Source: CAZCDS01 sp964497585 (GTDB lineage: Bacteria > Desulfobacterota > Desulfomonilia > Desulfomonilales > Desulfomonilaceae). From it: DNA of 64,000 nt. The translations under genes and the position numbers were made by a program. Positions within the stretch are counted from its first letter, which is position 1; each line of letters opens with the position of its first letter. Positions 34,673 to 44,189 of the stretch are shown here, in pieces. The notes beneath the pieces are model-generated. The model was not told the origin of the DNA, did not search any database, and was given only the letters and a program-made list of their open reading frames with translations. The stretch is from assembly GCA_964497585.1 (NCBI GenBank), contig CAZCDS010000007.1, forward strand, positions 97,597-161,596, written 5' to 3'.

Positions 34673-36097
34673 ATGCATGACACTCCTTCCAAGAAGGAGG
34701 AATGCGGAATATTCGGTATCTATGGTGCGGAAGACACTGCCACGCTGATCTATCTCGGGCTCTACGCGTTGCAGCACCGAGGGCAGGAATCAGCGGGAAT
34801 CGTCGTCAGTGATGGTACGAGGGTCTCATCTCACAAAGGGATGGGGCTGATCTCGGACGTATTCAAGAACGGGAAGCTTCAGGATCTGACGGGTACCATG
34901 GGGATCGGCCACGTGCGTTATTCCACCACGGGTAGCTCCCTTCTCCGCAACGCTCAGCCTTTTCTCGTCGAGCAGATCGACCGCATATTCGCGCTCGGTC
35001 ACAACGGAAACATCGTAAACGTCGCGAGACTTCGCAGAAAGCTCGAAGCGCAGGGGGCCATTTTCCAGACGTCCGCGGACTCGGAACTGATCGCGCATCT
35101 CATGCTGCACAAGAGAGGCAACCTCGAGGACCGCCTGGTCAGGGTTTTCAACGACCTGCGGGGCGCCTGGTCGATCGTCATGCTGACACCCGAGGGAATT
35201 CTCGCGGCGCGCGACCCGCACGGATTCAGGCCTCTCTGTATCGGTCAAAAGGGCGACGCCATTGTCTTTGCATCGGAAACCTGCGCCCTGGATATCATCG
35301 AAGCGGAATACCTGAGGGACGTTCAGCCTGGGGAGATCGTCGTAGCTGACAAGAACGGTTTGCGGTCGGTCAAAGGGCCGAGGAAAACCAATCCGGCCAT
35401 GTGTATTTTCGAGTACATCTATTTTTCCCGACCCGATTCAACCGTCTTCGGACAGGGCGTGTACGGGGTGCGCAAGGGCCTCGGACTCCAGGCCGCACTG
35501 GAAAACCCTGCCAACGGAGCAGATCTGGTCGTCCCCATGCCCGCGTCGGGCAATTACGCCGCGCTCGGCTACTCGCAGGGCAGCGGACAGCCCCTCGAGT
35601 ACGGCGTGATCAGGAATCATTACGTGGGGCGCACCTTCATTCAGCCCTCGCCCGCGGTCAGGGACCTCGGCGTGAAGCTCAAGCTCAACCCCGTACGCAG
35701 CATACTCAAAGACAAGAGCGTTGTGGTCGTGGATGACTCCATCGTACGGGGGACTACGAGTAGGCACCGCACGAGAACCCTCAGACAGGCAGGAGCACGG
35801 GAAATCCATATGAGGATAAGCTGCCCGCCGATCCGTTACCCCTGCTTCTACGGCATCGATTTCTCAAGCAAAGGCGAACTCATCGCGTGCACGCACTCCG
35901 AAGAGGAGATCGGTGATTTCATCGGTGCAGATTCCCTCAAATACCTGAGTCTGGAGGGCATGTTCAAGGCTATGCCCTACCCTGCGAACCACTTCTGCAC
36001 CGCGTGCTTCACCGGGAAATATCCGGTCAAGATCACCGACGAGTACACCAAAACGATCCTGGAATGCCGTCCCTGGGACGCGGCAACCGACAAGTGA
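34673..36097 (+). CDS. purF: Amidophosphoribosyltransferase
   Basis: 474 residues from the ATG at 34673 (GAGGAGG eight bases upstream); the longer frame to 34601 lacks a site. Ten residues precede Cys11 (CGIFGIYG), so this is the propeptide-bearing type in which processing exposes the catalytic cysteine. The Ntn glutaminase domain is followed by a phosphoribosyltransferase domain with the PRPP loop VVVVDDSIVRGTTS. Cysteines in AMCIFEY, RYPCFYG and HFCTACFTG match the [4Fe-4S] ligands of the B. subtilis-type enzyme. It makes 5-phosphoribosylamine from PRPP and glutamine, the first step of purine synthesis. Confidence 0.97.
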   Translation: MHDTPSKKEECGIFGIYGAEDTATLIYLGLYALQHRGQESAGIVVSDGTRVSSHKGMGLISDVFKNGKLQDLTGTMGIGHVRYSTTGSSLLRNAQPFLVEQIDRIFALGHNGNIVNVARLRRKLEAQGAIFQTSADSELIAHLMLHKRGNLEDRLVRVFNDLRGAWSIVMLTPEGILAARDPHGFRPLCIGQKGDAIVFASETCALDIIEAEYLRDVQPGEIVVADKNGLRSVKGPRKTNPAMCIFEYIYFSRPDSTVFGQGVYGVRKGLGLQAALENPANGADLVVPMPASGNYAALGYSQGSGQPLEYGVIRNHYVGRTFIQPSPAVRDLGVKLKLNPVRSILKDKSVVVVDDSIVRGTTSRHRTRTLRQAGAREIHMRISCPPIRYPCFYGIDFSSKGELIACTHSEEEIGDFIGADSLKYLSLEGMFKAMPYPANHFCTACFTGKYPVKITDEYTKTILECRPWDAATDK

Positions 36098-36465
36098 AGA
36101 TACAGCACCGCCAAGATTGGCCGCGGATATTCGGAATCCGGCCTCCGCAGTATTGTCCTATTACAAATGCTTGTCCGACAGCCTCTGATACGGAGAAAAC
36201 CAGCTCCCATAAGCGCTGAATCAACGTTGCAAAGACCTTGTCAGGAGAGGTCGTCGATGCGTCGCCGTGAACTGTTAGCGAGCACGAACCCACGAGCTTT
36301 GGAGTGCCGGTTGATAACGATGCTCAAGCCTCGCCTTTTATGGCAACCGGTCGTTGTTTTGGACATCCGCTATACGTGACACACTCGACGCCGCAGGCCA
36401 CTTCGGCCGCACTCCCGAGGGCACCCGTACGCACCGGAGCAATGGTCGACCCACACTTGTCGGTC
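36098..36465. other. Convergent intergenic region purF/ispD
   Basis: 368 bp between converging genes. Short open frames have no ribosome-binding sites or recognisable products, and no clear T-run terminator was seen on either strand. Confidence 0.4.
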
Positions 36466-37140
36466 CTATGGCTCGAGAATTGCCAGGGCTCGTTCCAAGT
36501 CGGCTTTGGTGGTGATCTTGAGGTTGTCGTCGGAGTCTTGAATTATTTCCACGGGATAGCCGAGTCGTTCGACAAGGACTGAATCGTCGGTGCCTTCGAA
36601 GCCGTCCTCGATCGCTTTGCGGTACGCCTCCAGGATGAGGCCCGTCCGAAATGCCTGGGGTGTGTGGGCCAGCCAGAGCGAGGACCGAGGGATCGTCTCG
36701 AGGTAAGATCCGTTCCGCCGCTTCACCGTTTCGCGAACCGGAGCGCAGGCCAGTGCAGCCCCTGATCGTTCAGCAGCCTCGATCGTCCCGGATATCACTT
36801 CGGGCCTGACGAAAGGACGCACCCCGTCATGGATTGCCACGACATCCGCGTCGCGTACGGTGCGAAGGCCATTGTATACCGACGCCTGGCGGGTGGGGCC
36901 TCCCTCGACCACTCCGGTCACCTTGTCCAGAGCAAAGCGTTCGACAATAGTCGATCTGACGAACTCTTCGTCCTGGGGGGGTACGCTCAGAATGATCGCT
37001 TCGATGAGGGGGTGATTTTGGAAAAGGGTCGCGGTTCGAGCCAGGATCGGGATCCCGCGTAATTCAAGATACTGTTTGGCGCACGGGCCTCCCATTCTCA
37101 TGCCCTGTCCGCCGGCTGTGATAAGCGCCACCGCTCTCAT
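36466..37140 (-). CDS. ispD: 2-C-methyl-D-erythritol 4-phosphate cytidylyltransferase
   Basis: 224 residues. Nucleotidyltransferase N-terminus ALITAGGQGMRMGG with KQYLELRGIPIL, the conserved VAIHDGVRPFV, TPQAFRT and TDDSVLVERLG, and NLKITTKADL at the C-terminus; all are IspD hallmarks. It couples MEP to CTP in the non-mevalonate isoprenoid pathway. ispF, often fused or adjacent, is not here. Last gene of a three-gene minus operon, 27 bp after the lytic transglycosylase. Confidence 0.96.
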   Translation of the reverse strand: MRAVALITAGGQGMRMGGPCAKQYLELRGIPILARTATLFQNHPLIEAIILSVPPQDEEFVRSTIVERFALDKVTGVVEGGPTRQASVYNGLRTVRDADVVAIHDGVRPFVRPEVISGTIEAAERSGAALACAPVRETVKRRNGSYLETIPRSSLWLAHTPQAFRTGLILEAYRKAIEDGFEGTDDSVLVERLGYPVEIIQDSDDNLKITTKADLERALAILEP

Positions 37141-37167
37141 CGGAGGAGTTGCCTCATTGACGGAAAT

Positions 37168-38595
37168 TCATGGTCGGTCTTCCGCGGACCCGTTCTCCAG
37201 GTAGGATCCGCGGCGGAGGGCCTTGAGGGCCGCGTCCTTGCATCCGCGGGGGACGTGAATCGTATAGCCGCTTCCCTTGTTGTCCGCGGCCGCCCGATAG
37301 ACCAGACGACGGCTTCGGAGTCCGCCATTCAGCTCCTTGAGAAGCCGAAGTGACGATTTGGTCGCGGCCGCAACAAAGGCGAGCGGCAGGTCCCGAGCAA
37401 GCCGCACTCCACGGAGGGTATCGAACCCCACGGCCGCGGTTCGTGGAAGCTCCAGGCCATAGTGTTTCCGATGGGAATCAATGACCGCGAATGCGATCCA
37501 TCGGGGAACGTAGTCCTCGGTCTCGAGCGGGAGCTTTATATCCCAGTAGATGCCTGTCTTGAACGCTCCGATCCTGTACTGTGTTTCCGCCAGTCCCGCG
37601 TTGTACGCGGCTGCCGTCGTGAGCCAACTTCCTCGATCGACCGCTCCGAAGATTCGAGACCGGATCCACTTGAGGTACCGGGCAGCCGCGCGCGTCGAGA
37701 GATCCAGGTCACAGCGATCGTCATTCCATTGGTCCACCCGCAGGCTCCAGTCAAGGGACGGATCCTTCGCGAGAGATCCCGTGGCCGTGGTCTTGACAAA
37801 TTGCCACCACCCCCGGGCCTGGGACGGAGAAACCGCGGTCGGGTCGTACCCCGATTCCAGTGCCGGCAGGAGTGCGAATTCTCCAGGAAGCCCCTCGCTT
37901 TCGATGATTTCCTTCACCGCTTCCCCGTATCGGTCCCTTCGTTTCAGCCAGACCACGGTCGACTCCCTCAGGTCGGTGAGCAGGTAGTCTATCTGGTCCT
38001 CGATGCGACGCCGGACATCGTCTCGGTCCAATGGGATGCGCTCACCGCAAAACACCAATCCATCGGCCATGACGTCGGGCGGCAGCACATACCGCATCCG
38101 CGGCGTGGCAAGGACCTCCCGCGGCTTGATTCGCAGGCAGTCCAACCTGTGCTGAGTGAGGATGCTCTCTCTCATCGCGGCCGAACGTTTCTCCTTGCTC
38201 CGGGCGACTCCGATGGCGCGGCTGATCTCGTGAACGGGGTCCGAGGAGAGGAAGTCCGCGGGAAGTCCCCTTTTCCACAGAATAAAGCGTGCAAGGAGCC
38301 TTTCCGAAAAGTGGCTCTTCGGTAATGCGGCCGAAAGCGGGGCGAGTCGCTTGAGTCTCATATCATTCTCGAGCGAGCCGTACTGCTCCAGAATCGAACC
38401 ATAATTGGGAGGAAGTCCATCGACGCGCGATTCGGTCGCGGCGATCTCTGAAGCAAGTTGTCTGGAAAGGTCGTAGGCGAAGACCAAGGGAAGACGCCTT
38501 TCCACTTCCGCCTCAATCACCGGCGCGGCCAGCAACAGGAAGAGAAAAAGCGGCAAGAGCAGACAAGGAACAATTGCTTGCAGAATACTTCTCAT
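37168..38595 (-). CDS. Lytic transglycosylase (SLT/MltD-like)
   Basis: 475 residues. An N-terminal hydrophobic segment (AIVPCLLLPLFLFLLLAAPV) acts as signal peptide or anchor. The SLT domain (~220-350) has EGLPGEFALLPALESGYDP with the catalytic Glu, ARGWWQFVKTTA, the DLSTRAAARYLKWI helix and TAAAYNAGLAETQYRIG. Members cut the MurNAc-GlcNAc bond with formation of 1,6-anhydroMurNAc. The C-terminal ~100 residues resemble a degenerate LysM-like or MltD extension. It overlaps the upstream TPR gene by 4 bp. Confidence 0.88.
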   Translation of the reverse strand: MRSILQAIVPCLLLPLFLFLLLAAPVIEAEVERRLPLVFAYDLSRQLASEIAATESRVDGLPPNYGSILEQYGSLENDMRLKRLAPLSAALPKSHFSERLLARFILWKRGLPADFLSSDPVHEISRAIGVARSKEKRSAAMRESILTQHRLDCLRIKPREVLATPRMRYVLPPDVMADGLVFCGERIPLDRDDVRRRIEDQIDYLLTDLRESTVVWLKRRDRYGEAVKEIIESEGLPGEFALLPALESGYDPTAVSPSQARGWWQFVKTTATGSLAKDPSLDWSLRVDQWNDDRCDLDLSTRAAARYLKWIRSRIFGAVDRGSWLTTAAAYNAGLAETQYRIGAFKTGIYWDIKLPLETEDYVPRWIAFAVIDSHRKHYGLELPRTAAVGFDTLRGVRLARDLPLAFVAAATKSSLRLLKELNGGLRSRRLVYRAAADNKGSGYTIHVPRGCKDAALKALRRGSYLENGSAEDRP

Positions 38596-39356
38596 CTCGG
38601 CACGGTCAAAGAGGGCGCGGTTATCGCTTCTCGGTCATGCGAAAGTCTAATTCCTACTCCGAGCATCCGCGCCAGGTACCTGATTCGATGGTCACCGGGA
38701 CATGCCTCCAGCGCTCGTCGAGCTGCCTGGGAAGCTCGACCGCGCGCCTTCATTTCCGTCAGGAGGATGATCAAGTTTATTCGGGCAGGAACAAAGCCGG
38801 GAAAGACCTTCGACGTCTTTGTGTACGTCGCCACGGCCTTTTCCTTGAGTCCTCGGCGTTCGTAGTCCACGGCTATGTAAAACAGGGGACGCGGATCGTC
38901 GGGGCACAGACCTTGGACGAGGCGAAAGGTTTTCAGGGCCTTGTCATAGTCGCGACGTTGCAGAGCTTCGAGCCCCCGATTGACCAGGATCTCCTTTGAC
39001 ACCTTGGATACCTTCAGCGGAACATTCGCTTCCCGGAAGGCCAACAACTGCTCGAGATTCCTCCGGGCATCAGCATTATCGCGATCTATTTCAAGGACAC
39101 GGCGATAGCACCGCTCAGCGTCTTTCCACTTGCCCAGGTCCTCGAACGCGGCTCCCATTTGCAGCCATCCGTCAACATTTCCAGGTGAAGCCAGCACTAC
39201 TTCTGAGAGCACAGCGAGCGCTTCCGTGATCTTCCTTTCCGTTCTCAGTTCCTTCGCCTTCTCCACCGTCGCGGGCTCTTCCGACGCGTACCCTTGGACG
39301 GTCAGGCAGACCAGAAGGAGACTCACTGAGCAACAGACTTTGTGGAACGTTGACAT
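38592..39356 (-). CDS. Exported TPR repeat protein
   Basis: 254 residues. Signal peptide 1-24 (VCCSVSLLLVCLTVQGYAS). Four or five TPR motifs follow (EALAVLSEVVLASPGNVDGW; LGKWKDAERCYRRVLEIDRD; RRDYDKALKTFRLVQGLCPD). TPR domains bind partner proteins; co-translation with a lytic transglycosylase (4-bp overlap) suggests they work together in the periplasm. No catalytic motif is present. Confidence 0.8.
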   Translation of the reverse strand: MSTFHKVCCSVSLLLVCLTVQGYASEEPATVEKAKELRTERKITEALAVLSEVVLASPGNVDGWLQMGAAFEDLGKWKDAERCYRRVLEIDRDNADARRNLEQLLAFREANVPLKVSKVSKEILVNRGLEALQRRDYDKALKTFRLVQGLCPDDPRPLFYIAVDYERRGLKEKAVATYTKTSKVFPGFVPARINLIILLTEMKARGRASQAARRALEACPGDHRIRYLARMLGVGIRLSHDREAITAPSLTVPR

Positions 39357-39537
39357 AATACCCTAAAAACCTTAGATGTTTCGTCTGCCGTTCCTTCATA
39401 TCATATCATCCTGGGCAAGGGAAGCTCAAGCCTCCGCGTGAAACTGCCGGCGAAGCAGGAGTGATCACGGCGATCAAACTTGCCGCGATCCCCTTCGCAT
39501 GATAGAGTTAAGCCACACAAAAAACAGGAGGAATAGC

Positions 39538-40503
39538 TTGGATCTCTTGGACTCGATCCGGTCCGATATGGAGAGGCTCGAGGCAGAACTCCTCGGCAAA
39601 CTGCAGAGCCGGGTACCCGTCGCCGTGGAAATCGGCACGCACATCATGAACAGCGGAGGAAAGCGAATCCGTCCGCAGCTCACCATCATCGCCGCCCGGA
39701 TGGGCGGGTACACGGGACCTGATGCGCTCATGCTCTCAGTTGCCATCGAGGCCATCCATACGGCCACGCTCCTCCACGATGACGTCGTGGACGAGGCGGA
39801 CTCCCGACGCGGTCTGCCTTCCGCGAACACCCTATGGTCAAACGAGATGTGCGTCCTCGGAGGCGATTTCATACTCGCCAAGGCGTTTTCCATACTGACC
39901 TCCCTGAACAACCTGCGAATACTCAAAATCGTCTCGAGGACCACGGAGAGGCTCAGTGAGGGTGAACTCTTTCAGATGATGAACATCAGGAACGTCGATA
40001 TGACGGAAGATCAGTACATGCAGGTAATCGAGGACAAGACCGCAGTGCTCATGGAAGCCGCCTGTAGAGGCGGCGCAATTCTCGGCGCACTCGACCGTGA
40101 GAAGGAGGATGCACTGGCCGGCTTCGGATTCAACCTCGGAGTTGCGTTTCAGATGACTGACGACGTGATAGACTACAGGTCCGATCGTGAGGTGATGGGA
40201 AAAAATCCGGGAAAGGATCTGGAAGAGGGAAAGCTGACGCTCCCTCTCATCACCGCGCTCAAGAGGGCGGATGAGGTCGAGCGAGCCCGGATTCTGAGCT
40301 TGCTCAAGGTCGGACGCCTCCAGGACGGAGATCTTCAGTGGGTCAGGGATTTCCTCGATCGGAGAGGCGGTATCTCGCAGACGCTTGAACGGAGTCGACA
40401 ATACCTGGAGCGAGCAACGGATCATCTGCGCCCGTTTGCCGAATCTGACGAGAAAAGCGCTCTGTTGAGCCTCGCAGAAAAGATATTGCAGAGAACGTAC
40501 TGA
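39538..40503 (+). CDS. ispB: Polyprenyl diphosphate synthase (octaprenyl-type)
   Basis: 321 residues from the TTG at 39538, seven bases after AGGAGG; an ATG at 39499 is in frame but lacks a site. Trans-isoprenyl diphosphate synthase motifs: GGKRIRPQL, first Asp-rich motif LLHDDVVDEADSRRG, SEGELFQM, second Asp-rich motif FQMTDDVIDYRSD. Small residues before the first Asp-rich motif are compatible with long-chain products, for the quinone side chain or another polyprenyl chain. It is divergent from the TPR-transglycosylase-ispD operon, whose last gene also serves isoprenoid supply. Confidence 0.92.
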   Translation: MDLLDSIRSDMERLEAELLGKLQSRVPVAVEIGTHIMNSGGKRIRPQLTIIAARMGGYTGPDALMLSVAIEAIHTATLLHDDVVDEADSRRGLPSANTLWSNEMCVLGGDFILAKAFSILTSLNNLRILKIVSRTTERLSEGELFQMMNIRNVDMTEDQYMQVIEDKTAVLMEAACRGGAILGALDREKEDALAGFGFNLGVAFQMTDDVIDYRSDREVMGKNPGKDLEEGKLTLPLITALKRADEVERARILSLLKVGRLQDGDLQWVRDFLDRRGGISQTLERSRQYLERATDHLRPFAESDEKSALLSLAEKILQRTY

Positions 40504-40767
40504 GCCGAAGCACGCGGCCAGGTGTGGGGATAACCGGGAGTCCAGGTAGACTCCTTCAGGCTCCTCCCCCGACTGAAGATCGGGTTCCTGAACAGGAGAA
40601 CCCGGCCATGGCTGTCCACGATTTTCGATTCAGCTTGCCCGACCGGCCAGGTTTGCAGAGCTCGTGGCAGCCGGTCATTGCTCTTCGGGGGTCTGTTTTT
40701 GTTGACACAAGGCTTGAGCACTGATACAGAGCACTCGTCGCCAACATTCTTCCGCCGGTGTGACACT

Positions 40768-41421
40768 GTGAGACGTGTATCGCCTATCCTCGTAGCAGCT
40801 TTAATTGCGCTCCTGGTTACCGGCTGCAACGGCATCTGGCAGCCGAAGCTTCCCGGCGAGAAAGCGTCGGCTGAAGAACTTTTCAAAGCCGCACAGAAGA
40901 GGTACAAGGAGAAGTCGTACCGAGAGGCTATCTCGCTGTACGACCGTCTCAAATCAGCCCACCCCGACTTCGTCCAGATGCCCAACGTGTATCAGCGAAT
41001 AGGCGACGCGTACTACGAGCTGGGGGAATACGAGGAGGCCATTTCCCGTTACCACCAATTTCTCCAACTCTACCCTAACAATGCTGGGCGGCACCGGGCG
41101 AAGTACCAGATCGGGATGTGCTACTTCAAGCGCATGCCGTCGATCGACCGGGACACCACCCTCGTAAGAAGGGCTGAAGCCACCTTCAAGAGTCTGGTCG
41201 ATGATCCGACCGCGGGAGACTGGCGCAAGAAAGCCGAAGCGAAGTACAAGATCTGCCGTAAGAGACTCGGTGAGAAAGAGCTTTACAAAGCGCAGACCTA
41301 CCTCAGCCTCAAGAAGTACAAGGCCGCCAGAATGGCTGCACAGAGAGTAATTGCAGAGTATCACGGCCTCGGCCTTGACAAGCAGGCACAACGCTTGATC
41401 GAAAAGACACGGGGAAGATGA
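40768..41421 (+). CDS. BamD-like outer-membrane lipoprotein
   Basis: 217 residues from a GTG at 40768; the start places a lipoprotein signal peptide (VSPILVAALIALLVTGC) with the lipobox LVTGC at the N-terminus, so lipidation on Cys20 is expected. TPR-like helices follow (AEELFKAAQKRYKEKSYREA; GEYEEAISRYHQFLQLYPNN; YQIGMCYFKRMPSIDRDTTL), matching the BamD/ComL pattern. BamD helps BamA recognise and fold outer-membrane proteins. CpoB/YbgF-like TPR lipoproteins are an alternative. Confidence 0.82.
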   Translation: MRRVSPILVAALIALLVTGCNGIWQPKLPGEKASAEELFKAAQKRYKEKSYREAISLYDRLKSAHPDFVQMPNVYQRIGDAYYELGEYEEAISRYHQFLQLYPNNAGRHRAKYQIGMCYFKRMPSIDRDTTLVRRAEATFKSLVDDPTAGDWRKKAEAKYKICRKRLGEKELYKAQTYLSLKKYKAARMAAQRVIAEYHGLGLDKQAQRLIEKTRGR

Positions 41422-41454
41422 GCCTGGACCAGCGTGACACCGATCCGGGGTCGA

Positions 41455-43008
41455 TCATTTGTCGCCGTATTCCCCACCCATGACCGAAATGTCCAGCCCT
41501 TCTGACAAGACGGTTCGGTAATGCCGAATCCTGACCTGTCCCGGCAACGCTCCCTTCGGACGCAGGACGTCCTTCACGTCCGCGACGATGACCTCTACCC
41601 TGCCCTTCCCTTTCGCCTTGGAGAACTGGACGGCCAGGGCCGCTGCGAACTCAACATCATCCGGATCCGGAGGCTCTTTTCCTCGCTGAGGGAGGAGCAC
41701 GTGCGCGCCTGCAACTCCCTTGACGTGGAACCACAGATCTCCCTTGTGCGCCTTTTTTCGCAGCATCTGATCGTTGCCTTTCCCACTGCGTCCCACGAGA
41801 ACCTCCCGACCTGACCTGGTGCGGAAGGTCCGAACGAGTAAGCCGGTCTCCTTTCGGGGCTCAGCCGGCCGGGAATGCGCCTGGGACCCAATCGGTTCCT
41901 GGAACCCGGGAAACTCGCGTGCGAGCCGGTCGAGTTCCTCAGCGTTTGCTGCAGACTCGACAAAGAATATGAGGTCGTCCAGCGCTGCCTTTTCTTCACG
42001 GGTCTCTCTCAACCGGGCAAGGACTTTCCCCTCCCCGCGCTTGCCCTTGGCCGCGCGTTTGAATATCCGTTCCATGTTTGTCACCGCGTCGAGCGCGGGA
42101 TCGAGACTCACCAGACGCTTTTCCCCGGTGTTCCAGTCCTCAACCTCGATCGATGCCATGCCCTTCTTGACGCGATGCAGGTTCGCTTTGAGCAGCTCGC
42201 CTTCCTCTTGCCGCGCGGCGAGCTTTTCCAAGCGAGTCCTGTCGGCTTCGATCTTGTCGAGCCTCCGGTCGAGCGAACGCACCTTGGACTTGAGCGGTCC
42301 GAGCAGCGATCTTCTCGATGCCTCGAGACGCATCGAGCCCAGCTCCCGCCCATACAATGCGTCCGCTGCCTCGTTCATGGAGTTGAAGAGTTCGTCTTCC
42401 GGAGGGGAAGCGTGCAGCGTGAGTCGATTCTTCCCCGACGGGAGCGTAGTTATTCCAGGTCTCGGCGAGCGGGACCCGGTCTCATCGACGGAATACCGAG
42501 GGTGTGTGGCGGGCCTGGGAGGCGGCTCATACCTGAACTTCGGGAGCACGATTCTCTTGCCGCGCTCCTTTTCGGGTATCCGGTGCAGACATTCCATGAT
42601 AAGACCCGTAGCCCGGTCAACAAGCAGTATGTTGGAGTCTCGGCCCAGCAGTTCCAGCACGAGGTCTCTGAGGGAGGGTTCCGCGCGGGGCCCGCGGACT
42701 GTGGCGATGCGGAGAACACGGTCATCCGGCGCGCAGAAGACGCCGGTGAGAAGCGCTCCCTGGAGGTGTGACCTGAGGTACGCGCAGAACCGGGGCGGCG
42801 TCCGGGGATTGGGGATTCTCAAGGTCGTCAGGTGTGCGCGACCGACACGAGGATCGGCACTGATCATCAGTCTCTTCTCTTCTGCGCCGCGGACGCGAAT
42901 CCTCAGTACGATTTCCCGGGGAAGAGGCTGGTGAATCTTATTAATGTATCCGCCGCCAAGCAACTCATCGAGTTCCTCGGCAATCTTTTGCAAAACCGCG
43001 AGGTCCAT
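41455..43008 (-). CDS. rqcH: NFACT-domain protein, RqcH/fibronectin-binding-like
   Basis: 517 residues. The N-terminal NFACT-N domain (LDELLGGGYINKIHQPLPRE) is followed by a coiled coil around residues ~240-330 (LLGPLKSKVRSLDRRLDKIE) and a C-terminal NFACT-R domain with GREVLVGRSGKGNDQMLRKK and HKGDLWFHVKGVAGAHVLL. Bacterial RqcH binds split 50S subunits carrying peptidyl-tRNA and adds alanine tails that mark the stalled peptide for degradation. The D-L-W-F-H motif of NFACT-R is intact. Slightly shorter than B. subtilis RqcH (~570). Confidence 0.9.
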   Translation of the reverse strand: MDLAVLQKIAEELDELLGGGYINKIHQPLPREIVLRIRVRGAEEKRLMISADPRVGRAHLTTLRIPNPRTPPRFCAYLRSHLQGALLTGVFCAPDDRVLRIATVRGPRAEPSLRDLVLELLGRDSNILLVDRATGLIMECLHRIPEKERGKRIVLPKFRYEPPPRPATHPRYSVDETGSRSPRPGITTLPSGKNRLTLHASPPEDELFNSMNEAADALYGRELGSMRLEASRRSLLGPLKSKVRSLDRRLDKIEADRTRLEKLAARQEEGELLKANLHRVKKGMASIEVEDWNTGEKRLVSLDPALDAVTNMERIFKRAAKGKRGEGKVLARLRETREEKAALDDLIFFVESAANAEELDRLAREFPGFQEPIGSQAHSRPAEPRKETGLLVRTFRTRSGREVLVGRSGKGNDQMLRKKAHKGDLWFHVKGVAGAHVLLPQRGKEPPDPDDVEFAAALAVQFSKAKGKGRVEVIVADVKDVLRPKGALPGQVRIRHYRTVLSEGLDISVMGGEYGDK

Positions 43009-43040
43009 GGGTCAATTATCCGTGCAATCTCCCTGCACCG

Positions 43041-44189
43041 TTACCGGGATAGTCTCGACAGGACCCTTCCAAGGCGGGGCTGCACGATGTCGATCGCCTT
43101 CCCTGTACACAGTTCCTGGCAGCAGAAGCATGAGATACACTTCTTGTAGTCAATGACCATCTTTCCGGCCCGTTCGGAAATGGCCTGGGGAGGGCAATGC
43201 TCGAGACAGGTCTTGCAGCCGGAACATGCCGAAGAATCTATGTAAGGCCTTGGAACCATATTGTTTTCCAGGAACCTTCGTATCGGATTCCGCTTGGACA
43301 GGTTCCAGGTCATGGTCATCATCGACCGGGGGGGCTTGAAGTCCTTCAGGGGGAACCCTTCCAGTCCATCACTAACCACCCGTATGCGTTGTGCGTCTGC
43401 GACGCCGAGTCTCATGGATTGGCCGAACGTGCAGGTCCTGAGACGCTCGATCTCGAATCCGAGGAGCCGGCAGAGGGTCGCGTCCAGCGCCACCGCGTCC
43501 CGAGAAGCGCCAATGATTCCCACCTCGCGGGGCTTTCCCGTGCTGGGGCCATTGCCTTCCATCCCGAGTATCCCGTCGACAATGGAAAGCCGGGGCTTTA
43601 CTGCTTCGAAGATCTGCACCAGGACCGTGGCAAAGTTGTCGTAGTCCATGCCCGCATGCAAATGCCAGGTCGCCTTGTCCATGCCGATTATCGTTCCGAA
43701 AAGATTCTTCACGGCAAGGGTGAGAAACATCTGTGCGTGCGTTTTGAGCTTGGCCAGGTTGATCACCGCGTCAAACTGCAAGACCTCCCCCGCGAGGTCA
43801 ATCCTGCGGTACACTCTATCTTCAGCGAATCGGACGGCATGTTTCTCGACAAAGGGCACCGCCTCGATGCCCAGTCTCTTCATGAAAGGATCGTACCCCG
43901 ATTTTGTCAGCGCCCTCGCCAGACGCCCGGTTGGAGGGCTGTCTCCCAGGAAGAGCTTCCCGCCAGCATCGCTGAGTATGGACGCGACCGCCTCTACCAC
44001 GTTCGGATGCGTAACGATCGCTTTCTCAGGGGGCGAGGCCAGCAGCAGGTTCGGCTTGAGCAGAACCCGGTCACCCGTCTTAACAAACGCGCCCGGTCCG
44101 CCCAAATCGCTGAAGATCTCTTCCATGACGCTGCGCAGAGGCCCGGTCTCGTACTGATCACACCTTCTGATTGAAACAAGAGATTCCAT
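43041..44189 (-). CDS. DUF362 protein with C-terminal ferredoxin domain
   Basis: 382 residues. DUF362 (~1-290) shows VLLKPNLLLASPPEKAIVTH, FLGDSPPTGRL, INLAKLKTHAQMFLTLAVKN and SIVDGILGMEGNGPSTG. The C-terminus holds two 4Fe-4S motifs: CSGCKTCLEHCPPQAI and CISCFCCQELCTGKAI. In contrast to the protein at 32201 the ferredoxin part is at the end rather than inserted. Family members are often called iron-sulfur proteins of unknown role. Cytoplasmic; no signal peptide. It is about 30 bp after the NFACT gene stop region on the same strand and could be cotranscribed upstream of it. Confidence 0.88.
   Translation of the reverse strand: MESLVSIRRCDQYETGPLRSVMEEIFSDLGGPGAFVKTGDRVLLKPNLLLASPPEKAIVTHPNVVEAVASILSDAGGKLFLGDSPPTGRLARALTKSGYDPFMKRLGIEAVPFVEKHAVRFAEDRVYRRIDLAGEVLQFDAVINLAKLKTHAQMFLTLAVKNLFGTIIGMDKATWHLHAGMDYDNFATVLVQIFEAVKPRLSIVDGILGMEGNGPSTGKPREVGIIGASRDAVALDATLCRLLGFEIERLRTCTFGQSMRLGVADAQRIRVVSDGLEGFPLKDFKPPRSMMTMTWNLSKRNPIRRFLENNMVPRPYIDSSACSGCKTCLEHCPPQAISERAGKMVIDYKKCISCFCCQELCTGKAIDIVQPRLGRVLSRLSR

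Noticed and set aside
40581..40604. Hairpin CGGGTTC/GAACCCG before the BamD-like gene
   Set aside because: A 7-bp stem with a 10-base loop and no T run; such stems arise by chance in GC-rich DNA, and no regulatory context supports it.
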